From Paragonimus westermani (taxonomy: Eukaryota; Platyhelminthes; Trematoda; Plagiorchiida; Troglotrematidae): 64,000 bases of DNA. The notes under the pieces were generated by a model. That model did not search any database and was not told the DNA's origin. It worked only from the letters and a program-made list of their open reading frames with translations. Positions 23,290 through 33,759 of this stretch are shown here, piece after piece. Every line of letters starts with the position of its first letter. The first letter of the stretch is position 1. Position numbers and translations under genes: made by a program. The stretch covers positions 109,046-173,045 of the forward strand of contig QNGE01001231.1 in the NCBI GenBank assembly GCA_008508345.1, in the 5' to 3' direction.

Positions 23290-25060
23290 GAGAAACTTTA
23301 TTGCGAAATATGAAAGAGGGAAATGTTGACGAACTCATCGTCATCAGGGATGGAGAAAAATTTGCATGTGGTGGAGGACAAGGATTTCATCTTTGTGTTG
23401 GTGAATATGCTCGGGGCTCGATAAATGCGGGGGTCGGATGAGGGGGAAGCATGGAAACAGAAATCACGCAAGCGTACGAAAGACTTACAGGAAATAACGT
23501 CGCTCTGCCCTTGGTGAACGCAAAACGGTTTTTTGTTTATGAAAGCACAAATGTCCGGAGAGGCCCAAGAAATGTATAAATTGAAGCGTACGATTAATGC
23601 GTTACGCTTCCGTCCCATTGGGTTACATAGGGTGGAGTGATCCGCCGGTACACCGGTGCACTGTGCGTGATTCAGCGTAGAATATTCAAATATTCGATCG
23701 TGCACTTGGGTAGCCGGTTCCTTCGTTCCCCTTCCCAAACGCACGACACTACTCATGCAACTCTTGAAGTAGAATACCCGATAGCGGCGCAGCGGTCGAA
23801 ACCGCGGTCCTTCATCGCACAGGTGGGTGAAGCAGAGTACATTGCAAACCACTTGGTCGTCCCCATGCGAACAAGCAAATTGATCAACAAATTTGACGAG
23901 CAGGAAACGGGTACAGTCAATTAGAAGTGACAGATACTAGGATGGGACAATAGGTAGATGGAAGGCAAAGGATTTATGGAGTTCTCATACATGGGGTACA
24001 GAAAGGATAGTCGCATAAGCATGGGGCCCGAATACGGTGAACACACCGGACTCTCGTTGGCTTTAAAGCGCTCAAAATTGGTAGAAGTTCCACATCTGGG
24101 TGAGCGGTGTAACTGATGCCCCCATTTTCGTCTCGGCAGCTCACTACATGCTTCTAGAAAGAAGGAAGCCCAACCGTTTCTCTTGGAAGCGCCAGATGAG
24201 GACTAGCCGTTTCGTGACTCCAAGGAAAATAGGACACATCAGACCCAGTAAGAACTCAGCAACAGTGTCCACCGACGGTTGAAGTAGCACGATGTTCCCG
24301 ATATGATGATCCGGTTGACGACCTCCCCGGGACGACGAGTCAGTGCAAGTGCTAGAGAACGTTGAAGGGAAAGTCACTCGTCGTGGGCTGTAACAAACAC
24401 ATCGTTCACACCTATCAAAACCATAGTAACCGTTGTGACCCTTCGTTTGATTGATGCAGCTGTGGGCTGGGATATCGCAAATAAAACACTGGATTCCCAC
24501 ATGGAGTGTTAAATGAAGGTCGTCTAGCGTCAGGCCAGCACGGCGTATTTCCATCATATTGTACACAAACGGCTGTAGATATTCATCAACGGGATCAGGG
24601 CACCCATGGCCGCAATACGAGCCAATGACGAATGGGTTGCTTGTAAATGGATGCACAGTGCGACACAGTATGAGCCACGAATCAATACCGAGATAGCCAA
24701 ACACCGGTACCTAGTCTATATTGGCATGCATTGTGATACGGTCACCACCGGTAGAGCGTTGTTGGGACGAACGTTCCGCAGACATATCGACATTCCTATG
24801 TGTGCATAATATCCATTGGTGAGCACTGTTTTATTTACACCGCGAGGAGTTCTGCGGAATATGCGCGGATCAAGCAGTAAATCAGTAACGACTGGTTTCA
24901 GTGAAACTAACAATAATTTCAAGTCGGTGAATACAACCGAATGTGAGTGGGTTGTGAACATCCGGATTGCACCAGAAATACCAGATATTACGAGTGACTG
25001 AATGACTGCAACAGATGATTGTAGAAAGGATACACCAACCATGAGGAGTGGAATTTTTGA
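23290..25060 (-). pseudogene. CACTA (SmTRC1-like) transposase, degenerate
   Basis: Reading the minus strand, 24940-24830 gives LLLDPRIFRRTPRGVNKT, the LP.DPRTLL.TPR block upstream of the catalytic domain. From 24704 to 24144 a 186-codon open frame carries SNPFVIGSYCGHGCPDPVDE, QCFICDIPAHSCINQTKGHN and YYGFDRCERC, matching the transposase pattern ...YCG..KP......F...FV..., F.CDAPA.AF....K.H.GY..CERC. It ends with LGLMCPIFLGVTKRLVLIW, the DYMH..CLGV...LL..W block. From 23852, VCNVLCFTHLCDEGPRFRPL, then FYFKSCMSS, matches the C-terminal H..HL..D...FGPLD.FS.F.FE block. The F.CD and CERC motifs are intact, but frames shift between 24140 and 23860. The family is known from schistosomes as SmTRC1. 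Confidence 0.75.
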
Positions 25061-25169
25061 CGGCGCCTAATCCAGTACCAGATGTGCTGAGAGTAGCAGG
25101 TTTGACAGCTAAACCACTTACATAAGTTTCCTGGGATATTTCTGCATTGTGACATGGAGAGGCTACGCA

Positions 25170-26190
25170 ATGTTTAGACTGCAGGCTTCACTAACTCTAT
25201 CAGCCGTATGCTGTCCTCTTCCACCCAACACGACGCACACCTTTCGTCCAGCATGCGTAACTTATCCCTTTCACGTCTGATACGTCTGTCGGTAGTCCAT
25301 CTGCTATGCCATCGTTTCAGTCCGCTCATTTCTATTGCGATAACTAATGAAAGAAATCCCCGCAGTTTCCGTGTTATGTTTGTAGTTGAATGAAAGTTTT
25401 TGAGCCTACTTTGACGAAGCCGAAGACAGGAAATATAACAAACACTTTTACAAAGCTTTCAACAAAAGTATCAATGATGACAGACCGCAAGCGACACAAC
25501 ACAACTGCACTCACCACGCATGAAATAAATGGAACTGCAGACGAGCGTTCGTCGGAGAAACCCATTTCAAAAAATGTGCACAACCTTCCGGTAAACAAGA
25601 ACCCATACAAATGAAGTCGTTTCATATAATAATGTGGTTGGAAAAATTTTTAAGTGCGTTTAACGGCCGGAATGAGCGTGGCACTCATGAGTCATTATCC
25701 TCATCCGATTCGCTTATTGTGTGGCCGACTGCTTGCCGGATGTTGGTCAACACCTCGGACTCGGCCAGGTTTTTGCTGGTATATCTGTCATTTGGTTGGC
25801 GGCCATCGGTTTCGCAGTTGCAACGGACGAGCGGACCAAATTTGACATACGTGGTATGTGGAGGCGTTCTCATGGTTACTTACCAACTGAGGCCTCTCCG
25901 ACGACAGCCGCATCGTTGAACGTGCCTGTTATGCCTCTCTCTGCGGAGAGTAGTCCTGTTCCCCATTTCTGAAAATTGACCGCTTATCCCCGGTTGATTC
26001 TTATTGGCGACGACATCAAACATTCAAATGTTTTCACTATTCCTGCCTCGGCTCATCCCTTGTTTTTTGCCTTTTTATTTTCAAGTTAAACATTATCCAC
26101 ATTTGATCGCAACCTCTGCGTTCAAGTAGACTTTCCGGCCAGCCTCTTTTGAAGAGAAGCACTAGACTCGAGTTTCACCCTCGTTAGAGC
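25170..26190. other. No recognisable gene
   Basis: A plus frame at 25390-25614 (Thr/Lys-rich, 74 codons) and its mirror on the minus strand have no domain signature. The N-terminal part of the CACTA transposase may extend into 25060-25380 on the minus strand, but nothing there is diagnostic. Confidence 0.35.
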
Positions 26191-26199
26191 TTATCAGTA

Positions 26200-26325
26200 G
26201 TGCGCATCCTTGTCACGGCAGGGATTTGAACTTCAGTCACGCTTTTCATGAAGCAATCGTGTTGACCACTGCGCCGTTGACCCCACATTGAGCACGACCG
26301 AATTATCAAGTCCGAACGCCCTCAT
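26200..26325 (-). repeat. tRNA-derived SINE-like fragment
   Basis: On the minus strand the sequence contains CGGCGCAGTGGTCAACACG, similar to an internal polymerase III box A, and 40-50 bases later AGTTCAAATCC, similar to box B (GGTTCRANTCC). GTCA near the start can pair with TGAC at the end, with a neighbouring ACGGC/GCCGT pairing, as in an acceptor stem. The D and anticodon arms do not fold canonically, so a functional tRNA is unlikely. A truncated relative abuts the ambiguous base at 60840. Confidence 0.5.
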
Positions 26326-26689
26326 ATAAATGTGTCAGGGAATGACGGATTGTTTGCCGTTTTATATGGGTATAGGCAAGGACCACGCCCAGAGATAGCT
26401 GAAGGGACGGCGGCAGCCCCACAGGAGAAGACGGAGTATTTATTCAAACTTCCCAGCCTTCTTCCAACTACAACCCAATGTCCATCCGAACGGCATTCGG
26501 TGATCACCGATGGGCCTCTTGGAAAAGAAGCGTGTCCAACGGAGTGGGAGCTAAATTTCAGACGGAATTCAGCAAGAGGTCGAGAAAAAGGTCCAAATTT
26601 AATAAGACAGAGAAGCTATCTCATCATATAGACCCCATAGTTATGGGTTCCAAGAGAGTCCCACTGAACAGTGCATGCATGTCTTAGCT

Positions 26690-27080
26690 ATCGGTGGAGG
26701 TCTGCCAAAAAATGGAGTCGGAACCCTTAGAAGGGTCGCCTCTAAGATTCTATAGCCTCATGCGAAATTTCAAGCTCAACATGGCCAACAGATCAAGTGA
26801 CGAAGGACAGAAGTTGTCCTACCTGACTTGCTATTTTAGGAGTCAAGTCAAGGCAGCTATCGAACACAGCGTGTTGCTGCCCAGTGGAGCACCACTTACT
26901 GGGGTAGCCGAAATATTGAGGCACCGATTTGGAAAGTCCGATGCGATTTTTCAGGCTATCACCAAGAATGCGTTTAACTGCCCAGGACTCGCCACGAGAG
27001 AGGCTAGAGGCCCTCGAATTGTGGCCACTCAGATGAAGAGATGTAATTTGTTGTTGCACCAACTGAATCATTCAAGCTAA
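26690..27080 (+). pseudogene. BEL/Pao gag fragment
   Basis: A 128-codon open frame reads EPLEGSPLRFYSLMRNFKLN, then SSDEGQKLSYLTCYFRSQVK, then AAIEHSVLLPSGAPLTGVAE, then ILRHRFGKSDAIFQAI. This follows the Pao Gag pattern F.GDPL.Y..F...F........ GQKL..L...C.G.A..AI..C..L.....Y..A...L..RFG.....I. It is the most intact piece of the Pao copy and is followed in the same orientation by protease, reverse transcriptase, RNase H and integrase traces, so it marks the 5' coding end of that element. The frame ends prematurely at 27078. No LTR was identified upstream. Confidence 0.75.
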
Positions 27081-27659
27081 CTGAATTGCCTGCGTATCGT
27101 GGACAGGCTTCCTTGCCCAATACAACAGAAGTGGTCACAGGTGACTGACTTTCATGAACACTGGTGTGGCGCATTACTTTAACGACTTGCCTGGGTTTAT
27201 AGAGAGACCAATTTCGGTTTCCAGCAACCTGCACGGTCAACACCACCTGATTAGTCCAGTGTCGCATCAGCGGAATTGAGACCACGCGCTTCTGCAGGAA
27301 TTCTCAACGAATAACCCGTGTGTCAACCGTCTCCCAAATGGTATGTGAACAATACCAATGTACAGTATGTAGGGATGCACACAACTTGATGACGATCGGA
27401 AAGCATGTCACTTGAAAGAAGACGTGCGGTGCCAAGGAAGTGCAAACGACGCATTGTTTGTCTACTGTCAAACCACAAAGATAAATATTGCAGAATCCCT
27501 GTACAGTGTTACCGTCTCCGTGTGGATGGAGATATTTTACCCCGATGCACGCAGACTTGGCGCCGTCTGGGTCTGAACTCGACGCGAAGGAGTAAAGAAT
27601 TGGAAACACCTCTTTGCATGATAAAAGGGTTCGTCTTGGCTTCGTGCCTGTCAGCCTGA

Positions 27660-28300
27660 TTGAGGCAGTCTGAATGATCAAAACGTCTGCCTTTCCAGAT
27701 ATCAGAACCACACTCATAGATGAACCAACAGCTGAGGGAGTAGGACTGCCATCAAACGAGCAAACGCTCAGCATTCGAACGTTGAATAAGACGGACACTA
27801 CGAAATGTCAAGGGCTGAGTTGGGAAGTTGGGTCACTGGATAAACGAAGCATTATAAGGGTCAACAAAGCCTTTACCGCTAAGTGGATTCCGGTTGAACG
27901 AGCGGAAGCCATATCCGAGGATGACGTTCAACGTTGGCCTCACTTGAACGGTTTGCCCATCACCTCGTTTGGGGAAGGTAGGGTCGGGTTACTATTGGGC
28001 TGCGATGTACCGGAAGCACACTTGGTAGCACATCAGCGGGCCGGAGACGGGCGTCAGCCATATGCCGTGAAAACCATCCTGGACTGAACCTTGCGCAGTC
28101 CTTCATCACTCTTGACAAACAGTAAGACTGAAGTTCACTACTTGAAAGGTGCCGACCTGGAACGATGTGATCAGCGCATGGTCGATTTACGGTTTGCCGA
28201 GCGCGGATTTTCTAATGAATTAGCGAACTCTTGTGACGACCTACAAGCTAGGTTTCTTTTAGAGTCCAGTGCTACGCTGGGAGATGATCGGTAATAGATT
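27660..28300 (+). pseudogene. BEL/Pao protease and linker region
   Basis: Plus frame 27674-28087 contains DVQRWPHLNGLPITSFGEGR, then VGLLLGCDVPEAHLVAHQRA, then GRQPYAVKTIL. That is the hallmark stretch of Pao polyproteins just after the aspartic protease (W.HL..LP......V.LLIGCDVPEAH.......G....P.A..T.LGW). The frame beginning at 28091 continues with LERCDQRMVDLRFAERGFSN, the linker before reverse transcriptase. A stop separates the two frames. The protease catalytic motif itself is not recognisable in the degraded stretch 27080-27670. Confidence 0.75.
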
Positions 28301-28439
28301 GGCTCACCGTGGAGTTATAACAGTGGGAGCCCCCGGCCGATGGCCGATGGGTGGCTCGGGAGTGTCTCGGTTCACTAGGTAATGGATTTCTCCACGATAC
28401 CGGATTGGCACACATATGTAACACGATTAATAAAGCCCG

Positions 28440-28707
28440 TGTGACCGAATGTTGTATCTGGAAATTTGAGAGTAGTACGGGTAAGACACTTCGCCAGTGG
28501 TAGCCACCGCTGTTGAGTCCCAACAGGCCAAGAAAAGTAGGAATTGCAATCGACCGCGCAGCAAAATGTGAAGATACTTTTTCGAATAGTCTTGCAACAA
28601 GCTTCACTGCTGAGGGATAACCTAGTGGGCGCTCCACACAGTTTAATGGTCCTTCCTCTAGACATACAAACAATGTTTGTGAGGTGAAGGTTCCTACCAC
28701 CGACAGG
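28440..28707 (+). pseudogene. BEL/Pao reverse transcriptase, N-terminal part
   Basis: The plus strand reads PLLSPNRPRKVGIAIDRAAK, then CEDTFSNSL. This matches the Pao pattern H.V..P.KP.KVR.VFDCAAKF.G.SLN. After a frame change it gives LPLDIQTMF, matching the DIE.MF.QV.V block that carries the first catalytic Asp. The match stops at about 28707, where LINE sequence begins without a gap. The rest of the Pao reverse transcriptase reappears only at about 32235, so this piece is the left flank of a nested insertion. It also contains a stop and one frameshift. Confidence 0.6.
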
Positions 28708-30910
28708 TGGTGATTTGAACGTGCCTAAGGTCTCGTGGACCTCATTCGCTGCTCCAGCAAAACAGGCCGAATTCCCTTCATGCACTCAACCGAGTAGTTG
28801 GAACCAACATGTCCTAACGCTTACCAGACAGAGGCATCTATTGGATCTCACATTCATCATAAGTGTCCCTTCTGTAGAGATATTTGTTTTACAACAATTT
28901 CCGCAATTCCTAGTGAGCAGATGTGCACGAAACTAATACAACTGATAAGACGGAGAAATTCCTTGGGGGACCCTGCTACAAAAGTTAATACTCTCAAAAA
29001 CAAAAAGGTTGTTGATGACCCTGGGGCAATGTGTGAAATCTTCAACTCCCACGTTGCTGCTTCGTTTAGCGTAAAAAGCAACTCATTACCTGATAAAATT
29101 CCGTCCAAAACAGATAAAATTTGGAGTAGTTCCAATTGGTTTTTGAAGTATTCGTCCACATTTAATTACCACTAAGCCTTCGACCCATCCTGGGCCAGAT
29201 GGAATCCCAACAATGGTCGCAAACAATGGGGGTGAGGATATACCGAATTTGCTGAACCTATCACTTTTATCCAGAACTTTCCCTCTTCATTGGAAAAAGT
29301 CAATCATTATACCTAGCCACAACAGTGGGCCAAGGCAGGACGTTGGAAACTTTCCTCCCATCAACCACACATCAATCTCCTTGAGAGTGTTTGAAAGAAA
29401 AATAAGATGCAATTATTCGAGTTCTTGAGGCCGCAAAACCTAGTGAACCTTCCACAGCACGGTTTTCTTAGTAAGCGCTCTTCTATGACAAGTCGGTTGG
29501 AATTATTCAACCATAAGCAGAGACACTCTTGGTTTGCCATTTATTCCAACTATTTTACTATCTGTTTCGACTGTTGACACTATTGACGTTGTTTGGTTGC
29601 ATGCTTGTATTTTCTCGTTCATTCGAACGTCCAAGGTCACAATTAAAATAGCAATTTCCAGTCGCTAGCTACTGGTCTGTCGCGTTTTGTTTCTGTTGTG
29701 CTTTGCTTACAGCTTGCTTCCCCGGTCTCCTCGCAATAAACGTCGTTGTCCCATAATAGGTTTTTCCCGTCTAATTGTTGTGGAGAATAAGGACGACTCC
29801 AGACAGAAACGTTCCAATTCTCTAGACATATCGATGTCAGCCGATGAAGGAAATGCAGCAATTATCATACTTTTAGATATGAAAAAGCTTTTGGTTGTGT
29901 AACTCACAAGCGCCTGCTGACCGAAGTAGAATCGTTTGGCACACAACAACCCTTGTATAACTGGCTTTTGTCATACCCTGAATGCTGCTCAAAACCAAAA
30001 CCAGTGAGTACTGGGGTGATCCAGGAAAAGCGTTCTGGGTCCAGTGCTCCTCTTAATATACATAAGTGGACTATGCGATCTTATTGGACATGGTAAGCCC
30101 TTTCTGTTTGCTGGCACAGCAACATCGCTTCCAGTTTATTAAATATACGACAGGACCTAGCTTCATTGCGGTTGTGGTGCAAGACATGGCTAATTACGTT
30201 CTCAGCAGGCCAGTCGAGCACCATCGCTTGTAGCTGTAAATTACCCAATGATTCCGCTTCAATAGATGGTTATAATATTGATACAGCCACTTTGGTCAGA
30301 GATCTAGGACTACGGCATTAAAACTCCTTTAATTCCTCCTAAAACGTATTTTCTCAGGTAGGAAAAAATAAAAGAACAATATTTTATATTAAAAAGACGT
30401 TCAATGGGCCAGCTGCGAAGCTTACGCTTTACAAAATGTGTAGTCGACCTCAACTCGAGTATTGCACATTCATCTACTGTCATCTACGTAAGCCTGATAG
30501 GCTTGTGTTCGAAAACCTTCGACGATCATTTACCCAGAGCTTATTAGGATATTCTTCTCCGTTTACTTATAGACAGCGCTGTCTAAAACTTGGTGTGTAT
30601 TCGCTTTGGTTGCTTAGACTGAAGTTGAACCTGACACAGCTGTATAAACTTATACATTCGGACGTCATTACCACAGCGTTTACCGTCCACTTACAACACA
30701 GCCCACCATGTAATCTAGGAACTAAGGACTCCACTTTGCCTACCCTGTTATCTCGGAAAAATTAACCCGCGAACTTTTCATTGTAAAGTATTGCTATATT
30801 TGAAATAAACCTCCGAACGATGTCAGAGCTTGCAACAACATTCAGCTTTTTCAAAAAGGTTTGGTCAGCTATCTCACGATATCGAACACAACGTCCGTCT
30901 TCACACTCTC
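28708..30910 (+). pseudogene. CR1-like LINE, 5'-truncated
   Basis: The copy starts inside the endonuclease domain with GGDLNVPKVSWTSFAAP and then RQRHLLDLTFI (pattern GDFN.P...W, then LLDL). Reverse transcriptase blocks follow: CEIFNSHVAASF; KPSTHPGPDGIPTMV with NNGGEDIPNLLNLSLLSR and FPLHWKKSIIIPSHNSGP; NLVNLPQHGFLSKRSSM; a segment ending LDMKKLLVV that resembles the LD..KAFD block; then LYNWLLSYP. Near the 3' end, CSRPQLEYCTFIYCHLRKPD, then RRSFTQSLLGYSSPFTYRQR, is the classic CR1 C-terminal region. An unrelated-looking piece sits near 29530-29780. It is inactive and in the same orientation as the Pao element it interrupts. Confidence 0.75.
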
Positions 30911-32234
30911 TGTATCCCCTGATGAGCTTTTTGGGTGTGGTCTGGGACACATTTAGCCGTCAGCTGCCCATAACGTAGATAACGCCACTGCTGTCTAACT
31001 CCCCTGGAAAACGGAATGTTTGTAACTGTTCTTTGTACCATTTACTTACACGACCATTTAGCAATTTTTCTACTGCATGCTCACTAAACCGTTTACAACC
31101 CAATATTACTTAAATGATATACGTTTTTTCATGTATACGCATTGCTCAGGTTTATCGGAAATGTAAAATTGACGCTAATTAATAAATCTCTCAGAATGAT
31201 GTTATGTGAACTCTGTTCAACACACGCACATTTCATGGGGCCTTCCAAATCGCCGACTCAATATCCCGCCTGCCCGAATAAATCCCGGGTGCCTAGTAAA
31301 ATGCCTTAACAACCGGTTGATAGGGTTATATATTTCAATAACCATAGCGAAAATAATAATATCGCATGAGATATTTGTTAAAAAATCTCGCATACACATT
31401 GTTTACCATAAAAAATGCAATCACCCGACACTTCCTCATTCAACATGTGGAATTGCGTTCTTATTATTGATCCCATGACTATCCATTGTGCGAGGAAGTT
31501 TTCTGTGACGGACGGATGTAATGAACTTCGTCTCAGCGGAACGATTCGGGGGGTTTTGAGTAGTTGACGGTTTCCAGAAATCGACGAAATACGGCTCTGG
31601 AAACTGCTTAATCTCTTGCTGGATTTTGATATTTTCCGTCCTGCCTCGCCAAAGCCGACTGCGTTTAATATTTTCCGGACGATAATTACACCCCGTAATA
31701 GCGAGACACTCCAAAGATGCAGTTGTACGTTCTCCTCAGAGTAACCTTGAACTATTCGGAAAATCGATCCCCACACAACCTTGTGAAAGGTAAATTGATG
31801 TAAAACCCCATTTTGTGGACCGAATCTGATAAGCGAACAAACCATCAATTTTCCTACTGTGTGCGTCTAAGTTTCGAGAACTATAGTCATTCTCTTTCTG
31901 ATCACGTCCACTTTGATAGCGGGTTTCACGTTCGTGATACTGTTCAATTATTCGTTGCTTTTGTATCGCCTGTAACTGCATTGATCACGCATGAACCAGC
32001 ATGCTTCTCACGCATGCGTTGGGGATACACATTATTATAGCCCTGCAAAGGGCGAGTTAATATAAAATCGCATTTTTTGCCTGAATCTGCAAGGCGAGCG
32101 AACTATTTATCTTATTTTGCTGCGTGCGTCAAAGTTTCATGAACTGCAATCATCTTTTTGCCCGCGTCTTTTTGGTAGCAGGTTCCTGGTTTCAGCTCAC
32201 GTTTAACTATTCGTTTTGTATCCCCTGGAATTAT
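30911..32234. other. Unassigned DNA within the Pao element
   Basis: This A+T-rich segment separates the CR1-like LINE from the resumed Pao reverse transcriptase. It contains a 156-codon minus frame (31848-31378) with no recognisable motif, and the first of two related roughly 150-bp repeats. It may be LINE 3' sequence plus a further insertion. Confidence 0.4.
31828..31990 (+). repeat. Direct repeat unit 1 (about 150 bp)
   Basis: Aligns with 32092-32245 in direct orientation. Common blocks are gcgaac, ttttcctactgtgtgcgtctaa against ttttgctgcgtgcgtcaaa, gtttc..gaact, atcatctttt or its variant, gtttcacgtt..., and attattcgttgcttttgtatc against ctattcgttttgtatcccctg. Identity is roughly 70 percent by eye. 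The second unit runs into the resumed Pao reverse transcriptase. Confidence 0.55.
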
Positions 32235-32245
32235 CTTCACATGTC
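32092..32245 (+). repeat. Direct repeat unit 2
   Basis: Second copy of the unit at 31828-31990, offset about 264 bp. Its end overlaps the point at which Pao protein similarity resumes, so the repeat may be duplicated Pao reverse transcriptase sequence rather than an independent element. Confidence 0.5.
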
Positions 32246-32790
32246 CAGCTCATCGGATGCGTATGAGATTGTGGTCCATCACACCGGGGCTCCTTCTTTG
32301 TTCTTGTGCTCGGGAAGACTACAATCGATAATGGGCCTCTATTTATCATGCTTGCCAGTCAAATTGTACACGATAATTTTTAAATTGACGATTGCTCAGT
32401 ATCAGTGTTTACACTTGAGGATGCCAGACGTGTAGCGTCTGGCTTATGCGAAATGCTCTTTCTAGGCCAATTTAAACTGATAATGTATACGCCTAACATA
32501 GTCGAGGCGCTGGCGGATGTACTGGCGAAAGAGGAGACATGCGTGACAACAGCATCGGACAAAGTTAACCGTGGTCACCGGAAGGAAGTTGGAATATAAT
32601 GACACGTGTGAAAATATTTCAGGTTTCGCGAAGAAGCCATTCATTTGAAGGAATTTATTGGCCTGAATCACTTTGGTGTATGACCCGTCAAGGTTGATTG
32701 CTCCACTTGTTCTTCGTGGTCGGAAGTTGCTTCAGTGCTTGAGTGGAGCTAATATCAAATGAGGAAAACTCTTAGACGAAAATACCAAGG
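32235..32790 (+). pseudogene. BEL/Pao reverse transcriptase, C-terminal part
   Basis: Similarity resumes with AYEIVVHHTGAPSLFLC (pattern EYRM.VHLFGA.SSP..A), then KTTIDNGPLFIML. The catalytic block reads F, a stop, then IDDCSVSVFTLEDARRVASG, corresponding to FYVDDCL.S.....EA..LA..L with the Tyr position lost to a stop and Val changed to Ile. It continues KLIMYTPNIVEAL and then ITLVYDPSRLIAPLVLRGRK, the connection-domain pattern ...S.FDPLG...P..L.G+.L.Q. Frames change several times. Together with the upstream half at 28440-28707 this restores most Pao reverse transcriptase landmarks in the correct order. Confidence 0.7.
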
Positions 32791-33720
32791 AGAGTGGGAA
32801 AAGTGGCAACGACACGTAGCGACGACAGAGTCAGTTGTCGTGCTGCATTTTTTCAGGCCTCATGGGGAAACGCCAGCACACCCGGAGTCACTTATGCTTT
32901 CTTAAGCCTCCGAGACACCCTAGGAGATGGCAACATCCTTCACTGCTTCCTGGTGGAAAAAGTCCAGGTTGCACATCTAAAGCTCTTGTCTGTCCTGAAG
33001 TTAGAACTTACAACTACTGTATTGGTCACCAAACTTATGTGGTTTGTTGTGAATGAGCTGAGGCCAACTTTTAATGATGGCACATTTTGGATATACTCTG
33101 TCGTCGTGTTAGAGTACTTGAGGAAAACCTCGTGTCGCTTTTTCACATCTGTATCCGACCACATTCAACTGATCTGCGACTATATCCAGGGTTTTTCGTG
33201 GCGACACATTTCGTCCGAGTTGAACCCGGCAGAGACAATTCCGCGTGAACTTTGCAATGCATGTTCTCAAGGAGATCACACGCGGCCAAATTACCTGACA
33301 TTTCTGCGAGGACTTGAGAATTTGTGACCATTCGATCAGTTGCCCAAACAGCTCCATGCTGAAGAACTAGAATCGAAGAAGGTACTGGTAGTAGCCAGCG
33401 TTAGTAACGCGCAGTAGTGCGTGCAACTTCCATCACCTTAGTGACGCTGACACACCCTACTCCATGTGATATCATGGTCAATACGATTCACGAATTATAT
33501 TTTCTGCATGAACGCTAGTCGACAGTGTCCTATTATGCTGACTCCCTTGCGTGAAGTAGAACTGGATCAAGCGTGTGAAGTTATCGTTCGACTGGAGCAA
33601 CACAACGCCATCAGCGAGAACTGTACGCAGCACTTTAAGGGCCGACAGGGCAGGCTGACCCGACTTAAGACTGTCACCAAAACCGATGTATTAGAACTCG
33701 GTGGAATGGTATAAAGCGGG
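32791..33720 (+). pseudogene. BEL/Pao RNase H and pre-integrase region
   Basis: The 177-codon frame 32794-33327 contains TPGVTYAFLSLRDTLGDGNI, then EKVQVAHLKLLSVLKLELTT. This is the Pao RNase H region (Y.R......V...L...K.RVAP.K..TIPRLEL.AA). It continues FWIYSVVVLEYLRKTSCRFF (WTDS..VL.YI....+RF, here with the Asp of TDS replaced by Tyr), then FSWRHISSELNPAETIPREL (WR+V....NPAD..SRG). Frame 33466-33714 reads LREVELDQACEVIVRLEQHN, the segment before the integrase zinc domain. A catalytic RNase H residue is lost, so the protein would be inactive even without the frame breaks. Confidence 0.75.
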
Positions 33721-33759
33721 TTATCTCGCGGTACGCAAATGATCGTAAAACTTCCCGGT

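Noticed and set aside
26200..26325. Functional tRNA gene on the minus strand
   Set aside because: Box A and box B are present, but the anticodon and D arms do not form canonical stems and a truncated relative occurs elsewhere. It is a SINE-like repeat.
31378..31848. 156-codon minus-strand ORF
   Set aside because: No domain signature, and it lies inside plus-strand retroelement debris.
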